Below are positions 10,196-19,700 of a DNA stretch of 64,000 nt, in pieces. The stretch covers positions 1 through 64,000 of the forward strand of contig URXA01000005.1 of assembly GCA_900551745.1 (NCBI GenBank), read 5' to 3'. The stretch comes from an uncultured Phascolarctobacterium sp. Its GTDB lineage: Bacteria; Bacillota; Negativicutes; Acidaminococcales; Acidaminococcaceae. The notes beneath the pieces were generated by a model that was not told the DNA's origin, did not search any database, and saw nothing but the letters and a program-made list of their open reading frames with translations. Position numbers and translations under genes: made by a program. Each line of letters opens with the position of its first letter. The first letter of the stretch is position 1.

Positions 10196-10333
10196 TGGGT
10201 GCCCGATATTGTAGCTATCGGATAAAAAGATCGGTGTAAATCCGACGCTGTCATGCAACTGTAATAGCAGTTTTTATTGCTTAAGTCAGATGAAGCCCGT
10301 AAAAATTATAGACCTGCAATGACATGTTCTATA
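10196..10333 (+). promoter_or_regulatory. Cobalamin riboswitch-like leader 1
   Basis: The order of conserved elements matches a cobalamin aptamer: GGGTGCC (10197-10203), a hairpin CCGATA/TATCGG, CGGTGTAAATCCG (10232-10244), GCTGTCATGCAACTGTAA (10247-10264), a variable hairpin, and the 3' block GTCAGATGAAGCCCG (10285-10299), whose GCCC can close on the 5' GGGT. A downstream hairpin TATAGA/TCTATA (10307-10312 with 10328-10333) presents loop ATGACA (10319-10324), which is complementary to TGTCAT in L5 (10249-10254). That is the L5-L13 kissing interaction of this riboswitch class. It lies 120 bases upstream of a giant autotransporter, an unusual target. Confidence 0.85.
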
Positions 10334-10375
10334 TTGGCGTTATTTTTGTCATATAGAACTTTGCAGGTCTTTTTT
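10310..10375 (+). terminator. Intrinsic terminator of riboswitch 1 (attenuator)
   Basis: AGACCTGCAA (10310-10319) pairs with TTGCAGGTCT (10361-10370), and inside it GTTCTATA (10326-10333) pairs with TATAGAAC (10352-10359). Six T residues follow. The 5' arm contains the P13/L13 hairpin of the riboswitch, so terminator and ligand-stabilised structure compete. The gene start is 79 bases downstream. Confidence 0.85.
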
Positions 10376-10453
10376 CTGCAGTGTATCGAAGTCGCATATA
10401 GGAAAAACGGTCAATAAATTGGCAATCTTAGTTGAAGAAAGGATTGGGCGAAG

Positions 10454-13400
10454 ATGGGCAATAGCAGGATTTTAAAACATACTAGAAGACTGACGCTGGG
10501 TATAGCAATAGCCTTGGGGTGTAATGTTTTATCAATGGGTATACTTAGTAATGCAGAGGCTGCAGATCAATTTATTGCAGTTGGTGAGGATAATGTGACC
10601 CTTAATGATTATGCAGGAGGTCACACTTATATTTATAGTCATGAAGGCAGCGATCCGACAAAGATCACTGGTGGTGATATTACTGTAGTTAATGCTATAA
10701 AAAACGGATATAACAAAGCCAATATTACTGTAAGAACAGACAGCAGTGGCATTGACATTTCTGATGATGATTTGGTTAAGAGTGTATTGAACGCTATGGC
10801 CGGTAAGATTTATTATCAGGAAGGTATGAACAGTGCAGAGCAGCGGGCTAACAATTTAAGTGGAACAGCACAAATAGCTGAAGGACTGACCAGCAGTTCT
10901 TTTATACAGACATATGGTAATATCAGCTTTGATAGAACAACTGGGCAGGGTTCTGTTAGCTATACCTCTAAAAATAAAAAATATAGTTCCGTCATAACCG
11001 GTGACGAGGATGTCGATACGGAATATAAAGACCTCATTTACCATAATGAAGGGGATTCGTGGTCTAGTCAATTTCGTAATGTAGAATATAGATTGAATGG
11101 TGATAGCAGTGGTAATGTTACAATTCAGCCCGTAATAAACAGTACTGAAGAAGGCGGTGTTTTTGCCGCTATTAAACCTGCCAGCGGTAAAGATTTCTAT
11201 ATAGCTGCCGGTAATTCTTCCGGAAACGCGACTACCCTTGATTTAAGTAAAATAAAAACTAACGGCGGGAAGGTATACGGCATTTATAATAGCGAAGATT
11301 CCGGAATTTATATATACGCATTTGGCGGATTAAGTGTTAATCCTACTACTGACGGAAGTTACGCTGGGCTTGTTTATGCAGGTAACGACCGCGAAGACGG
11401 AGCGAAAAGTATTGTACAGTTTGGCGAAGTTTATAGTGCGCTAGGCGGAATAAGCATTAGTGGCAGCGGTAAAGGGTTTACTCCTATTGAAGCCGGTAAA
11501 AATGGCGAGATCAGGATGGGTGCAATTGTTGATATTGACGTTACTGACGGAGCTTATGGAATTGTGGCTAAAGATGGCGGTATTATTACTTTAAGCAATA
11601 GTAATAACGGTACCATTATTGATGCTAATGGAGGAACCGCTATTTATGCGGAAAATGGCGGACAAGTAAACATTACCGCTGCTAAGTATATTGGCGGCGA
11701 TCTTGTTTCCCAGGGAGAAGGCAGCAATATTACTGCGACTATTGCCGCTGCTGATGATGAAACTGTTGCATGGGACGGCGATGCAATTGGCCATGTTGAT
11801 GTTACAGTTAAAAAGGGTATTTGGAACGGTGATTTTGACAGTGATGGTACGCTGACGATGAAGGGTGTAACATGGAATGGCGATATTAAGCAGGCAGGCG
11901 GCATGGTTGCTTTGGAGAATGAAACTACATGGACAGGCAGTTTTGACGTAGATGGAACCATGGATTTAGGTGTTGCAGGGCGTGCTTTGTGGAACAATAC
12001 TACTGATAGAGCTATTGAAATAAAAGATTTTATTGGTGTTAATAACCGTGGTTTGCGTGGTATGATTACTACGGTTAACGATCTTACTTTTAATAATTAT
12101 AGCGATATGGTTATTATAGGCATGAAGCATGATGAAGAGGATCCGACCAAAATCATCAGTGGCGATATAAATATCAAAAAAGCAGATGCAGATTCTTACA
12201 TTACTTTGCGTACTGACTCCAGCGGTATTAATTTGGATGATAATAGTATAGTTAAAGAAGTATTCCAAAATATGGCTGAAAAACTTACTTACAACGCTTA
12301 CGTTGACGGCGAACGCAATCTTGCAGGATATGTGGAAATCGCGGAAGGGTTAACCGCCGGTGCTATTGCGCAAAAAATAGGCAGTATAGTATTTGATGAG
12401 AGTACTGGCGTAGGCGCGAGCGACGGAAGCGTTCACGATGTTATTGCTTCGGCAATTACCGGTAACCCTGAAAAAGATACTAAGTTGGCAGATTATATGA
12501 GCGTTGATGGCGATACTGCTACCTACACCTTTGACGACGATTTTTACCTGAATAATACTGTCGATGTAAAAGGCGCTACTGAAGTTCCTGAAAATATGAA
12601 GTATGCTATCGCCATATCTCCGGAAGAAGACAAGCATATAGTTATCGACTTGCAAGGCAATGATATGTATGCAGATCATAATATCGGACAAGGCAAGATG
12701 GCTCAATCCACTACTTCCATCATTTATGCTATCAATGCAGGTTCCAGCATTACCATAGATAATCCGGGCATTATTGATTTAAGTACATATACCCAAGGCT
12801 TCTATGCCGGTGCTATCGACGCAGGCGCTAGATATGCTACAAGTACAGATGCAGCTGAAGTAATTATCAATAATGAAGCAGATTGGGATCACGTTGTCAA
12901 AGTGCGTGGTACAATGGGTATGGGCGGCGTAAGCGGCGATAGTATTTTTAACATAAACTGGACGAGTGTGAAAATATTTGATCATGGCCATGTAGATATC
13001 AAGGGTTATGTAGATATGTATGCTTACGGCGCATGGAATTTAAGTGCTATTGGCAGTGACGGATGGATTAGAGTTGCAGGCGGTAAACTTATTTCTGAAA
13101 ACTATACCTCTATTGATGCGTATAGTTTGGGTACAATTTACCTGAATACGGACGTAGGCACTACCGGTGAAGATTTTAAAATCAGCAGCGAAGACAACGT
13201 GCTTCAGGTTGGCGGCAACATGAAAGGCAGCGGCCAGTGGGTAGGAGCCGGCAGCGGCGGCTTTATCAACGCAGCTTTTACAACTTCTGATTCTTATTTC
13301 GCAGGTATTGCTGATGCAGCAGGAGGCGAAGTCAACATCGCCCTTAAAAACGGAGCTATCTGGACAAATGAGGACGGCGGTTTCAGCTACGGCGCAAGCA

Positions 13401-16399
13401 CAACTACGAACGCAAATGCTGAAAGCGATGTAGTATATTTCTATGGCGGAAAAGATGAAGCCAGCCGCGGCGTCATCCACCAAAAACAAGAGGGCGACAT
13501 CAACATTGAAAATTACAGCGGTAATACCCTCGTATACTTTGATCGTGATGAAGAAAAAGAAGGCAAAGTAAAAGGCGGCGACGTAGTAATCGGACATGCC
13601 GCTAAAGATTCTGTTATCACGATGAGGACAGACAGCAGCGGTATCGATGTAAATAATACTGACAGCGTAAACGCTATCTTGAACGAAGTGGCAGGGAAAC
13701 TGTTCTATAACGGCTATACCGAAGGAGAGAGAAACCTGTCTGGTTATGCGGAAATAGCCGAAGGTCTGACGTCGTCGACAGTAGCGAAAAAAGCAGACAT
13801 CATATTTGATGACAACAGTGGAGCAGGGCGCGTAACCAAAGAACCTTTGGGACAGACAACCGTGCAGTTTACCAATTCCATTACCGGTGTACCGGCAGAT
13901 GATTTAGAATACAAAAAAGCCGGCGTTATTCAAGACGGCAAATATGTATTCAGCGAAACAACTGGCATCAAGGTTGGCAGCGATTCGGCTAAAGCTGGTA
14001 GTAGTGGCAGTCTGCGGGCGGCTATAGCTGTGTATACTGGTTATAAATATGGTGTAGATCCTTCTGATTATGAACATATCAATGCAACTGTTGATGCTGA
14101 AAAAGGTTTAAAAATTACCAATGATTCTGATCAAAGCTATGCGGCCGGTATTTACAGCGGCAATGGCACGCAGTTTACTGTTAACGGCGACGTCGATATC
14201 GATTTTAACTATGCTGTGCAGGAAGGTTCTTACGGCAGTAACGTAGGTTTTTACGGCATCAAGCAGGAGTGTCAAAACAATGGCAGCTATAAAGGCGGGC
14301 AGGCAATCACTACTATCAATGGCGATTTAACCATTAATATTGATAGGCAGAATGATCTGAGCGCAAACTATTATCAAGCTAGCCCGCGTTATGAGTCGGT
14401 TGCAGGCATAGTGAATAACGAAGCAGACGGCAGTATTGTCAATGTCAACGGCATGGTTGATATGAATATTGCTGGCAGCGGCGTCATCGTAGACAGCTGG
14501 TATGATTCTAATAACGAAGTCAATATCAAAGGCGGCCGTATCGTTATCAATAATGATGGCAATCTGGCTTTAGGCAATAACCACGCTCTTACCGCATACA
14601 GCGGCACAATCAACATGGGCATGGCTATGGACGCCGTTGAAACACAGGCTGAAGGCGAAGCAGCTTTGCAGCCCGGCAGCAGCCTGGTAGAAATAGAAGG
14701 CAACGTATTTACCCTTAAAAACAATAATCCAAGCGATGCGGTTGGATATGGTTACAATGCCTTTGACGGTACCATCAACCTGGCACTGGCTACGGAAAAT
14801 TCCTATTGGAAGGGAGTAGCTGATAATGCCGGTGCGGATAAACTTGGTACGTTTAATCTGTATCTGCAAAACGGTGCGGCATGGTTCCATGAAGAACAAG
14901 GAACAACTTATGACCAATCTGCTAGTTATACCGAAGCGCTTAAAGGCGTGTTTGACGGCGTAAGCCATGTGAGCAACTTCTATGGCGGTGCAGACGACAG
15001 TAAAGCCGGCGTAATTTTCCAAAACAGCGATTACGGCATTGAAATTGATAATTACAGCGGCAACACCTATGTAGTATATGGACATAACAGTGCTGATCCT
15101 GCGCAGATCATCGGCGGTGATTTGACAATTAAATCTGCGGCTGAAGACTCCGTAATTACTGTAACCACCGACAGAAACGGCATCGACGTAGATAATATTG
15201 AACAAGTAGCCGACGTATTCGGTTCTTTAGCAGAAAAACTTATTTACGAAGGAGCCATCGTTGGTGAAGGTGAAGAAGCAAAAGCAGAAAACAACCTTGA
15301 AGGCAAGCTGACCATCAGCGAAGGTCTGACCGGAGCAAGTCTGTCGTATAAAGTAGGCAATATCGTATTTGATGAAACTACCGGCAAAGGCAGCATGGAT
15401 GAAATCTTCGGCGTACAGGACGGAAACAGCGATCCTAACCAACCGACGGATCCAAGCATCGAAGTGGGCAAATATGAAACGCTGATCATGAGCGGTGCAA
15501 AATCTGCAATGGCATCGGCAGCGCTGATGTGGAGAAACGGGCTGGGAGATTTGGATAAACGCCTTGGCGACTTAAGACTTGGCAGTGAAGATAATGGAGT
15601 CTGGGTCAACGTCTACGGCGGCAACTCTAAATATGACGGACAGAATACTGAATACAGTACCAGTTACAAATCCTACCAGTTAGGCTACGACTTCGACCTT
15701 GGCAGCGGCTGGAAAGCAGGCGCAGCAGTAAGCTACACTGACGGGGATGCGGACTATATCCTCGGAGGCGAAGGAGAGCTGAAGAATACCAGTGTCAGCC
15801 TGTATGGAACATGGCTGGGAACAAAGGGTCATTACGCCGACATAGTAGTAAAAGGCGGACAGGTAGAAAATGACTTCAGCGTTTATAACGAAATGGGCCA
15901 TAAGGTAGAAGGAGACTACAAGACCAAAGGTTATTCGGTAAGTGCTGAATATGGAAGGACGCTGGAAACCGGTAACGGTTGGTATGTAGAACCGCAGGCA
16001 CAGTTGACATGGGGCAAGCTGAAGAGCAAGGCGTACAGTGCAGCAAGTGACGTTAAAGACGGAGCGGGCAACTACCGGAACATGGATATCAGCCAGGATG
16101 GCTTTGACAGCCTGATAGGCAGATTGGGAGTAAAAGTAGGAAGGGGAACGAGTGATGCGAATATGTACTTCAAAGCATCGCTGGCTCATGAATTCAAGGG
16201 TGACTTTACAAGCAGCTTCGTAGCAGAAGAAGCAAAACGTACAGGAATAGACCTTGGAGGAACATGGGCGATCCTGACGCTGGGAGGAAGTAAGAAGGTA
16301 AGTGAAAACAGCTATTTGTATGGCAGCATAGAAAAGAGCATCGGCGGCGACGCTGTGAATGACTGGCGTGCAGATCTTGGTATGCGCTGGACCTTCTAA
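10454..16399 (+). CDS. Giant autotransporter adhesin, 1,981 aa
   Basis: Complete type V autotransporter. The signal peptide has a basic start (KHTRR), a hydrophobic core and cleavage near AEA-AD at about residue 37, and is nearly the same as that of the next autotransporter. The passenger is beta-helix-like, with four ~115-residue modules (near nt 10590, 12090, 13500 and 15045; core ITVRTDSSGID, ERNL, IAEGL). The barrel occupies about the last 270 residues (nt 15594 onward) and ends in RWTF. ATG with GAAAGGA upstream. Expression should depend on the cobalamin-type leader and its terminator. The last 2.8 kb is almost identical to the end of the following gene. Ligand unknown; adhesion is inferred. 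Confidence 0.92.
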   Translation: MGNSRILKHTRRLTLGIAIALGCNVLSMGILSNAEAADQFIAVGEDNVTLNDYAGGHTYIYSHEGSDPTKITGGDITVVNAIKNGYNKANITVRTDSSGIDISDDDLVKSVLNAMAGKIYYQEGMNSAEQRANNLSGTAQIAEGLTSSSFIQTYGNISFDRTTGQGSVSYTSKNKKYSSVITGDEDVDTEYKDLIYHNEGDSWSSQFRNVEYRLNGDSSGNVTIQPVINSTEEGGVFAAIKPASGKDFYIAAGNSSGNATTLDLSKIKTNGGKVYGIYNSEDSGIYIYAFGGLSVNPTTDGSYAGLVYAGNDREDGAKSIVQFGEVYSALGGISISGSGKGFTPIEAGKNGEIRMGAIVDIDVTDGAYGIVAKDGGIITLSNSNNGTIIDANGGTAIYAENGGQVNITAAKYIGGDLVSQGEGSNITATIAAADDETVAWDGDAIGHVDVTVKKGIWNGDFDSDGTLTMKGVTWNGDIKQAGGMVALENETTWTGSFDVDGTMDLGVAGRALWNNTTDRAIEIKDFIGVNNRGLRGMITTVNDLTFNNYSDMVIIGMKHDEEDPTKIISGDINIKKADADSYITLRTDSSGINLDDNSIVKEVFQNMAEKLTYNAYVDGERNLAGYVEIAEGLTAGAIAQKIGSIVFDESTGVGASDGSVHDVIASAITGNPEKDTKLADYMSVDGDTATYTFDDDFYLNNTVDVKGATEVPENMKYAIAISPEEDKHIVIDLQGNDMYADHNIGQGKMAQSTTSIIYAINAGSSITIDNPGIIDLSTYTQGFYAGAIDAGARYATSTDAAEVIINNEADWDHVVKVRGTMGMGGVSGDSIFNINWTSVKIFDHGHVDIKGYVDMYAYGAWNLSAIGSDGWIRVAGGKLISENYTSIDAYSLGTIYLNTDVGTTGEDFKISSEDNVLQVGGNMKGSGQWVGAGSGGFINAAFTTSDSYFAGIADAAGGEVNIALKNGAIWTNEDGGFSYGASTTTNANAESDVVYFYGGKDEASRGVIHQKQEGDINIENYSGNTLVYFDRDEEKEGKVKGGDVVIGHAAKDSVITMRTDSSGIDVNNTDSVNAILNEVAGKLFYNGYTEGERNLSGYAEIAEGLTSSTVAKKADIIFDDNSGAGRVTKEPLGQTTVQFTNSITGVPADDLEYKKAGVIQDGKYVFSETTGIKVGSDSAKAGSSGSLRAAIAVYTGYKYGVDPSDYEHINATVDAEKGLKITNDSDQSYAAGIYSGNGTQFTVNGDVDIDFNYAVQEGSYGSNVGFYGIKQECQNNGSYKGGQAITTINGDLTINIDRQNDLSANYYQASPRYESVAGIVNNEADGSIVNVNGMVDMNIAGSGVIVDSWYDSNNEVNIKGGRIVINNDGNLALGNNHALTAYSGTINMGMAMDAVETQAEGEAALQPGSSLVEIEGNVFTLKNNNPSDAVGYGYNAFDGTINLALATENSYWKGVADNAGADKLGTFNLYLQNGAAWFHEEQGTTYDQSASYTEALKGVFDGVSHVSNFYGGADDSKAGVIFQNSDYGIEIDNYSGNTYVVYGHNSADPAQIIGGDLTIKSAAEDSVITVTTDRNGIDVDNIEQVADVFGSLAEKLIYEGAIVGEGEEAKAENNLEGKLTISEGLTGASLSYKVGNIVFDETTGKGSMDEIFGVQDGNSDPNQPTDPSIEVGKYETLIMSGAKSAMASAALMWRNGLGDLDKRLGDLRLGSEDNGVWVNVYGGNSKYDGQNTEYSTSYKSYQLGYDFDLGSGWKAGAAVSYTDGDADYILGGEGELKNTSVSLYGTWLGTKGHYADIVVKGGQVENDFSVYNEMGHKVEGDYKTKGYSVSAEYGRTLETGNGWYVEPQAQLTWGKLKSKAYSAASDVKDGAGNYRNMDISQDGFDSLIGRLGVKVGRGTSDANMYFKASLAHEFKGDFTSSFVAEEAKRTGIDLGGTWAILTLGGSKKVSENSYLYGSIEKSIGGDAVNDWRADLGMRWTF
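13596..16399. repeat. 2.8-kb near-identical direct repeat, copy 1
   Basis: This block covers the last passenger modules and the barrel. It matches 20269-23072 at a constant offset of 6,673 with only four substitutions seen (13645, 13660, 16312, 16348), leaving 2,651 bases (13661-16311) identical. Upstream of the block the two genes remain alignable at the same offset but diverge at many third positions, so the sharp boundary suggests recent gene conversion. Confidence 0.9.
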
Positions 16400-16471
16400 A
16401 GGTGCTATAATACCTGCGATAAAATGTAATGTTTTCTAAATTTGTAATTGTTTTTGTAAAACTTAATATAA

Positions 16472-16613
16472 AACAGGTACTTTAAGTGTTAATGAACTTA
16501 AAGTTTAAAAGGAAAGATCGGTGCGATCCCGACGCTGTCATGCAACTGTAAAAGCGTAAATGCTTGAGTCAGGTAAAGCCTGTTGACAATTTAGACCTGC
16601 AATGACATGTCTA
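16472..16613 (+). promoter_or_regulatory. Cobalamin riboswitch-like leader 2
   Basis: Same architecture as leader 1: AACAGGTAC (16472-16480) closing on GCCTGTT, a hairpin, GGAAAGATCGGTGCGATCCCGA, GCTGTCATGCAACTGTAA (16534-16551) and AGTCAGGTAAAGCC (16567-16580). P13 is TAGAC/GTCTA (16592-16596 with 16609-16613). Its loop ATGACA (16602-16607) is complementary to L5 TGTCAT (16536-16541). The stretch TAGACCTGCAATGACATGT is shared exactly with leader 1, while the peripheral hairpins differ, so function rather than only recent copying conserves the core. No terminator is seen between the preceding gene and this leader, so it may also gate read-through. Confidence 0.82.
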
Positions 16614-16662
16614 TAAAGCACAATGAAAATTGTTGCTTATAGATGTGTTGTTGCAGGTTTTT
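16595..16662 (+). terminator. Intrinsic terminator of riboswitch 2 (attenuator)
   Basis: ACCTGCAA (16595-16602) pairs with TTGCAGGT (16651-16658). The hairpin continues inward with GU-rich pairing and TCTATAA/TTATAGA, followed by a T run. The L13 sequence lies in the 5' arm and is paired in this structure, so it cannot pair with L5 at the same time. Confidence 0.75.
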
Positions 16663-16748
16663 ATTATAAAAATCTATGTAACGGGAAGGGGGATAGGCGG
16701 TGTTTATTTGAAAGTATAAATCATAATTTGGGAAAGGAAGGAAAGTTA

Positions 16749-19700
16749 ATGAAAAAAAAGAACGTATTAAAATGTACTAAAAAGCTTACTTTAGGGATAG
16801 CGTTAGCCTTGGGATGCAATATTTTATCTATGAGCATGTTGACTAATGCTGAAGCTGCTGAATCAGTATTAGAATCCGGTGCTATTATGGAGGGTAATTC
16901 TAAATTAATTAATATGGCAGCAGATTCTGCAGATATTACTTATGACAAATATACAGGATATAAAAACTATTATGTTTATGAGCACGATAGTACAGATGTT
17001 ACCAAGATTTTAGGTGGTGATATTACTATTACTTCTGCAGGTTTGTGGGCATGGTCTGAAGGGGCTACACCGACAAATAAAAGCAGTATTTTACTGGCAA
17101 CTGACAGCAGTGGCATTGACGTTACTGATACGAAAGTAGTCGATGAAGTGCTTAGAAATTTGGCGGGTAAATTAACATATAGCGCTTATACTGAGGGAGA
17201 AAGGAATCTTTATGCCCAGGTAATGATAGACGAAGGTATTACCAGCAGTTCCTATAGTTCTGCAGCTGACGCTTATCAAGACGTGTATTTTGATTCTGCA
17301 ACCGGTAAAGGCAGCGTTGTTGATTCCGTAGTCGTTATGGGGAGAGATTCTTCGGATATAACTATTGATGAATATAAAGGCATAAAACAAACTTATACTT
17401 TTACTCATAATCCTGATGATCCGACCGAGATTTATGGCGGCAAAATCATCATTAAAAAATCGGATAGCACCCAGGATGCTACTACCAATAATAACCTTAA
17501 CAGAGGCGTTGTTTTGGTAACCGACAGCAGCGGTATCGATCCAAACGATAAAGAGCAACTCAGTGCGGTGTTAAACGCCCTTGCAAGTAAAGTTGTTTTT
17601 GAAGGCTTCACAGATAATAGATACGGCCTTAATAGCAGCATTGTAAAGATTGCCGATGGCATTACAAGCAGCGACTGGACATACGCAAGCGGCAGCCTTA
17701 CGTTTGATAGTGAAACTTTTGAAGGCAAAATCCAATATACACCAAGTATAAGTCATATTTACACCGGCGTTATGACGGGCAATTTAGACAAAGATAAGGA
17801 AAACGGTTATAATAATGGCTACAATTTACAGTCTGATGGCAATGGAGGTTATTACTCTGCCGTCATGATACGTCCTGAAGTAACGGACAAAAGCGAAGAC
17901 GCCGTGCTTGCTGCTATCAATATGGCGGCCGGTAAAGATATAACGAGTATAGCTTTATCTAATACTAATATTATTGATATTTCCAAACTGAGCGCGCCTA
18001 ACGGTAAAGTTTACTTTATTTATAATAATGGCGGCGGTACTTTAGATACCGGATACAGTGAAACTAACGTAAAATTCCAAGGGGAAAATCCTAACGCTGC
18101 CGGCGCTATTTATGCGGCAAATCCTGATGGCGATACCAAGAGTACCATAACAACCGCTTGGAATTTGGCTATTGACGCTCCTGACGATGGTTTTACAGCG
18201 GTTGAAGCAGGTAAAAACGGTGAGATTTCTTTTAGTAAATCTTCAGGATCTCTTTCTATCGATGGCAATGGACATAAAATAAATGCAATCGTTGCCGGCG
18301 ATGGCGGCGTAGTCAATATCGGCAAGGATCATAATAACAGAGCTTTTTACGTTAATATTGATGCCGGCGATGGCAATGCTCTATACGCTAAGGATGGCGG
18401 TACGATTAATCTATTTAATCAGTCCATGTATATAAATAATATGAAAGGCGATGTTGTTTCGGAGGGAACCGGCAAAATCGGTACTGTTTCATTAAAAGGC
18501 GGTACTTGGGACGGGAATCTGAATGCGGAAACAACTGTTGATCTGTATGGAGAAACATGGAACGGTGACGCTCTTAATGAAACGGCAGTAATAATGTTAA
18601 ATGGTGCGTCTGTGTGGAATGGTACTATGAAAGATGGCGGTACGCTTGATTTGTCTATTTCGACATGGAACGATAGCAAAGTTGGCAATACTTCGATAAA
18701 AACACTTAATGGTGGCATGATGCGCGGCTTACGCGGTATTATCAATAAGGCCAGCGGAGATTTGACTATTGAAAATTATACAGGCAACGCAGTTATCGGT
18801 TATACACATGAAAATGACGATCCAAGTAAAATAAGCGGTCCGAATGTGAAGATAGAAAAGGCCGAATCAGGTTCCAGTATAGCTTTACGTACAGATTCCA
18901 GTGGGATTGATCTTGAAGATAAAAACGAAGTACAAAGCGTTTTTGACGCGCTGGCTAAAAAACTGACCTACACTGCCTATACGACAGGTGAGAAAAATCT
19001 GGATGGCTTTGTAGAAATTGCCGAAGGTTTGACGGCTGGTTCCAGAGCATACAGTATTTCAAAGCTTACGTTTGATCAAAATACAGGCGCAGCCAGTGCT
19101 TCCACTAATTTCGGCAAAGCTTTTAACTCGCCTATTACCGGTGATTTGGCGAAAGATACTGCTTATAAAGATATTGCTTCTGCTGATGGCAATACGACGA
19201 CATATAAATTTACAAGTGATACCTATATCAATAATACGATCAACATTGAAGGTGCAACAGCTGATCCGACCAATATGAAATATGGTATTACAGTAAATCC
19301 GGATGAGGGCAAGACCCTGGTTATGGATTTACAGGGCCATGACCTGACTGTCGAGAATAATATCGGACAGGGGCAGATGGCTCAGTCGACGACATCTATT
19401 ATTTATGCACTGAATGATAAGTCCAATATTTATATTAAAAATCCCGGTAAAATAGATTTGAGTACCTTTACTGCAGGTTACTATGCCGGTGCTGTTGACG
19501 CAGGCAACAGATATGCTAAATCTGATTCTGTTAGTCTGGTAGAAATTGATAATCAATCTGATTGGGATCATGCAGTGAAGATCCGCGGCGTTATGGGTAT
19601 GGGCGGTGTCAGTGCAGGTAGTATCTTCAATGTTAACTGGACAGGGATTAAGGTCTTTAACCATGGCCATGTAGATATCAAGGGTTATGTTGATATGTAT

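Noticed and set aside
16623..16748. Possible 42-residue N-terminal extension of the third autotransporter
   Set aside because: It would start inside the riboswitch terminator, has no SD, and precedes a perfect signal peptide at 16749.
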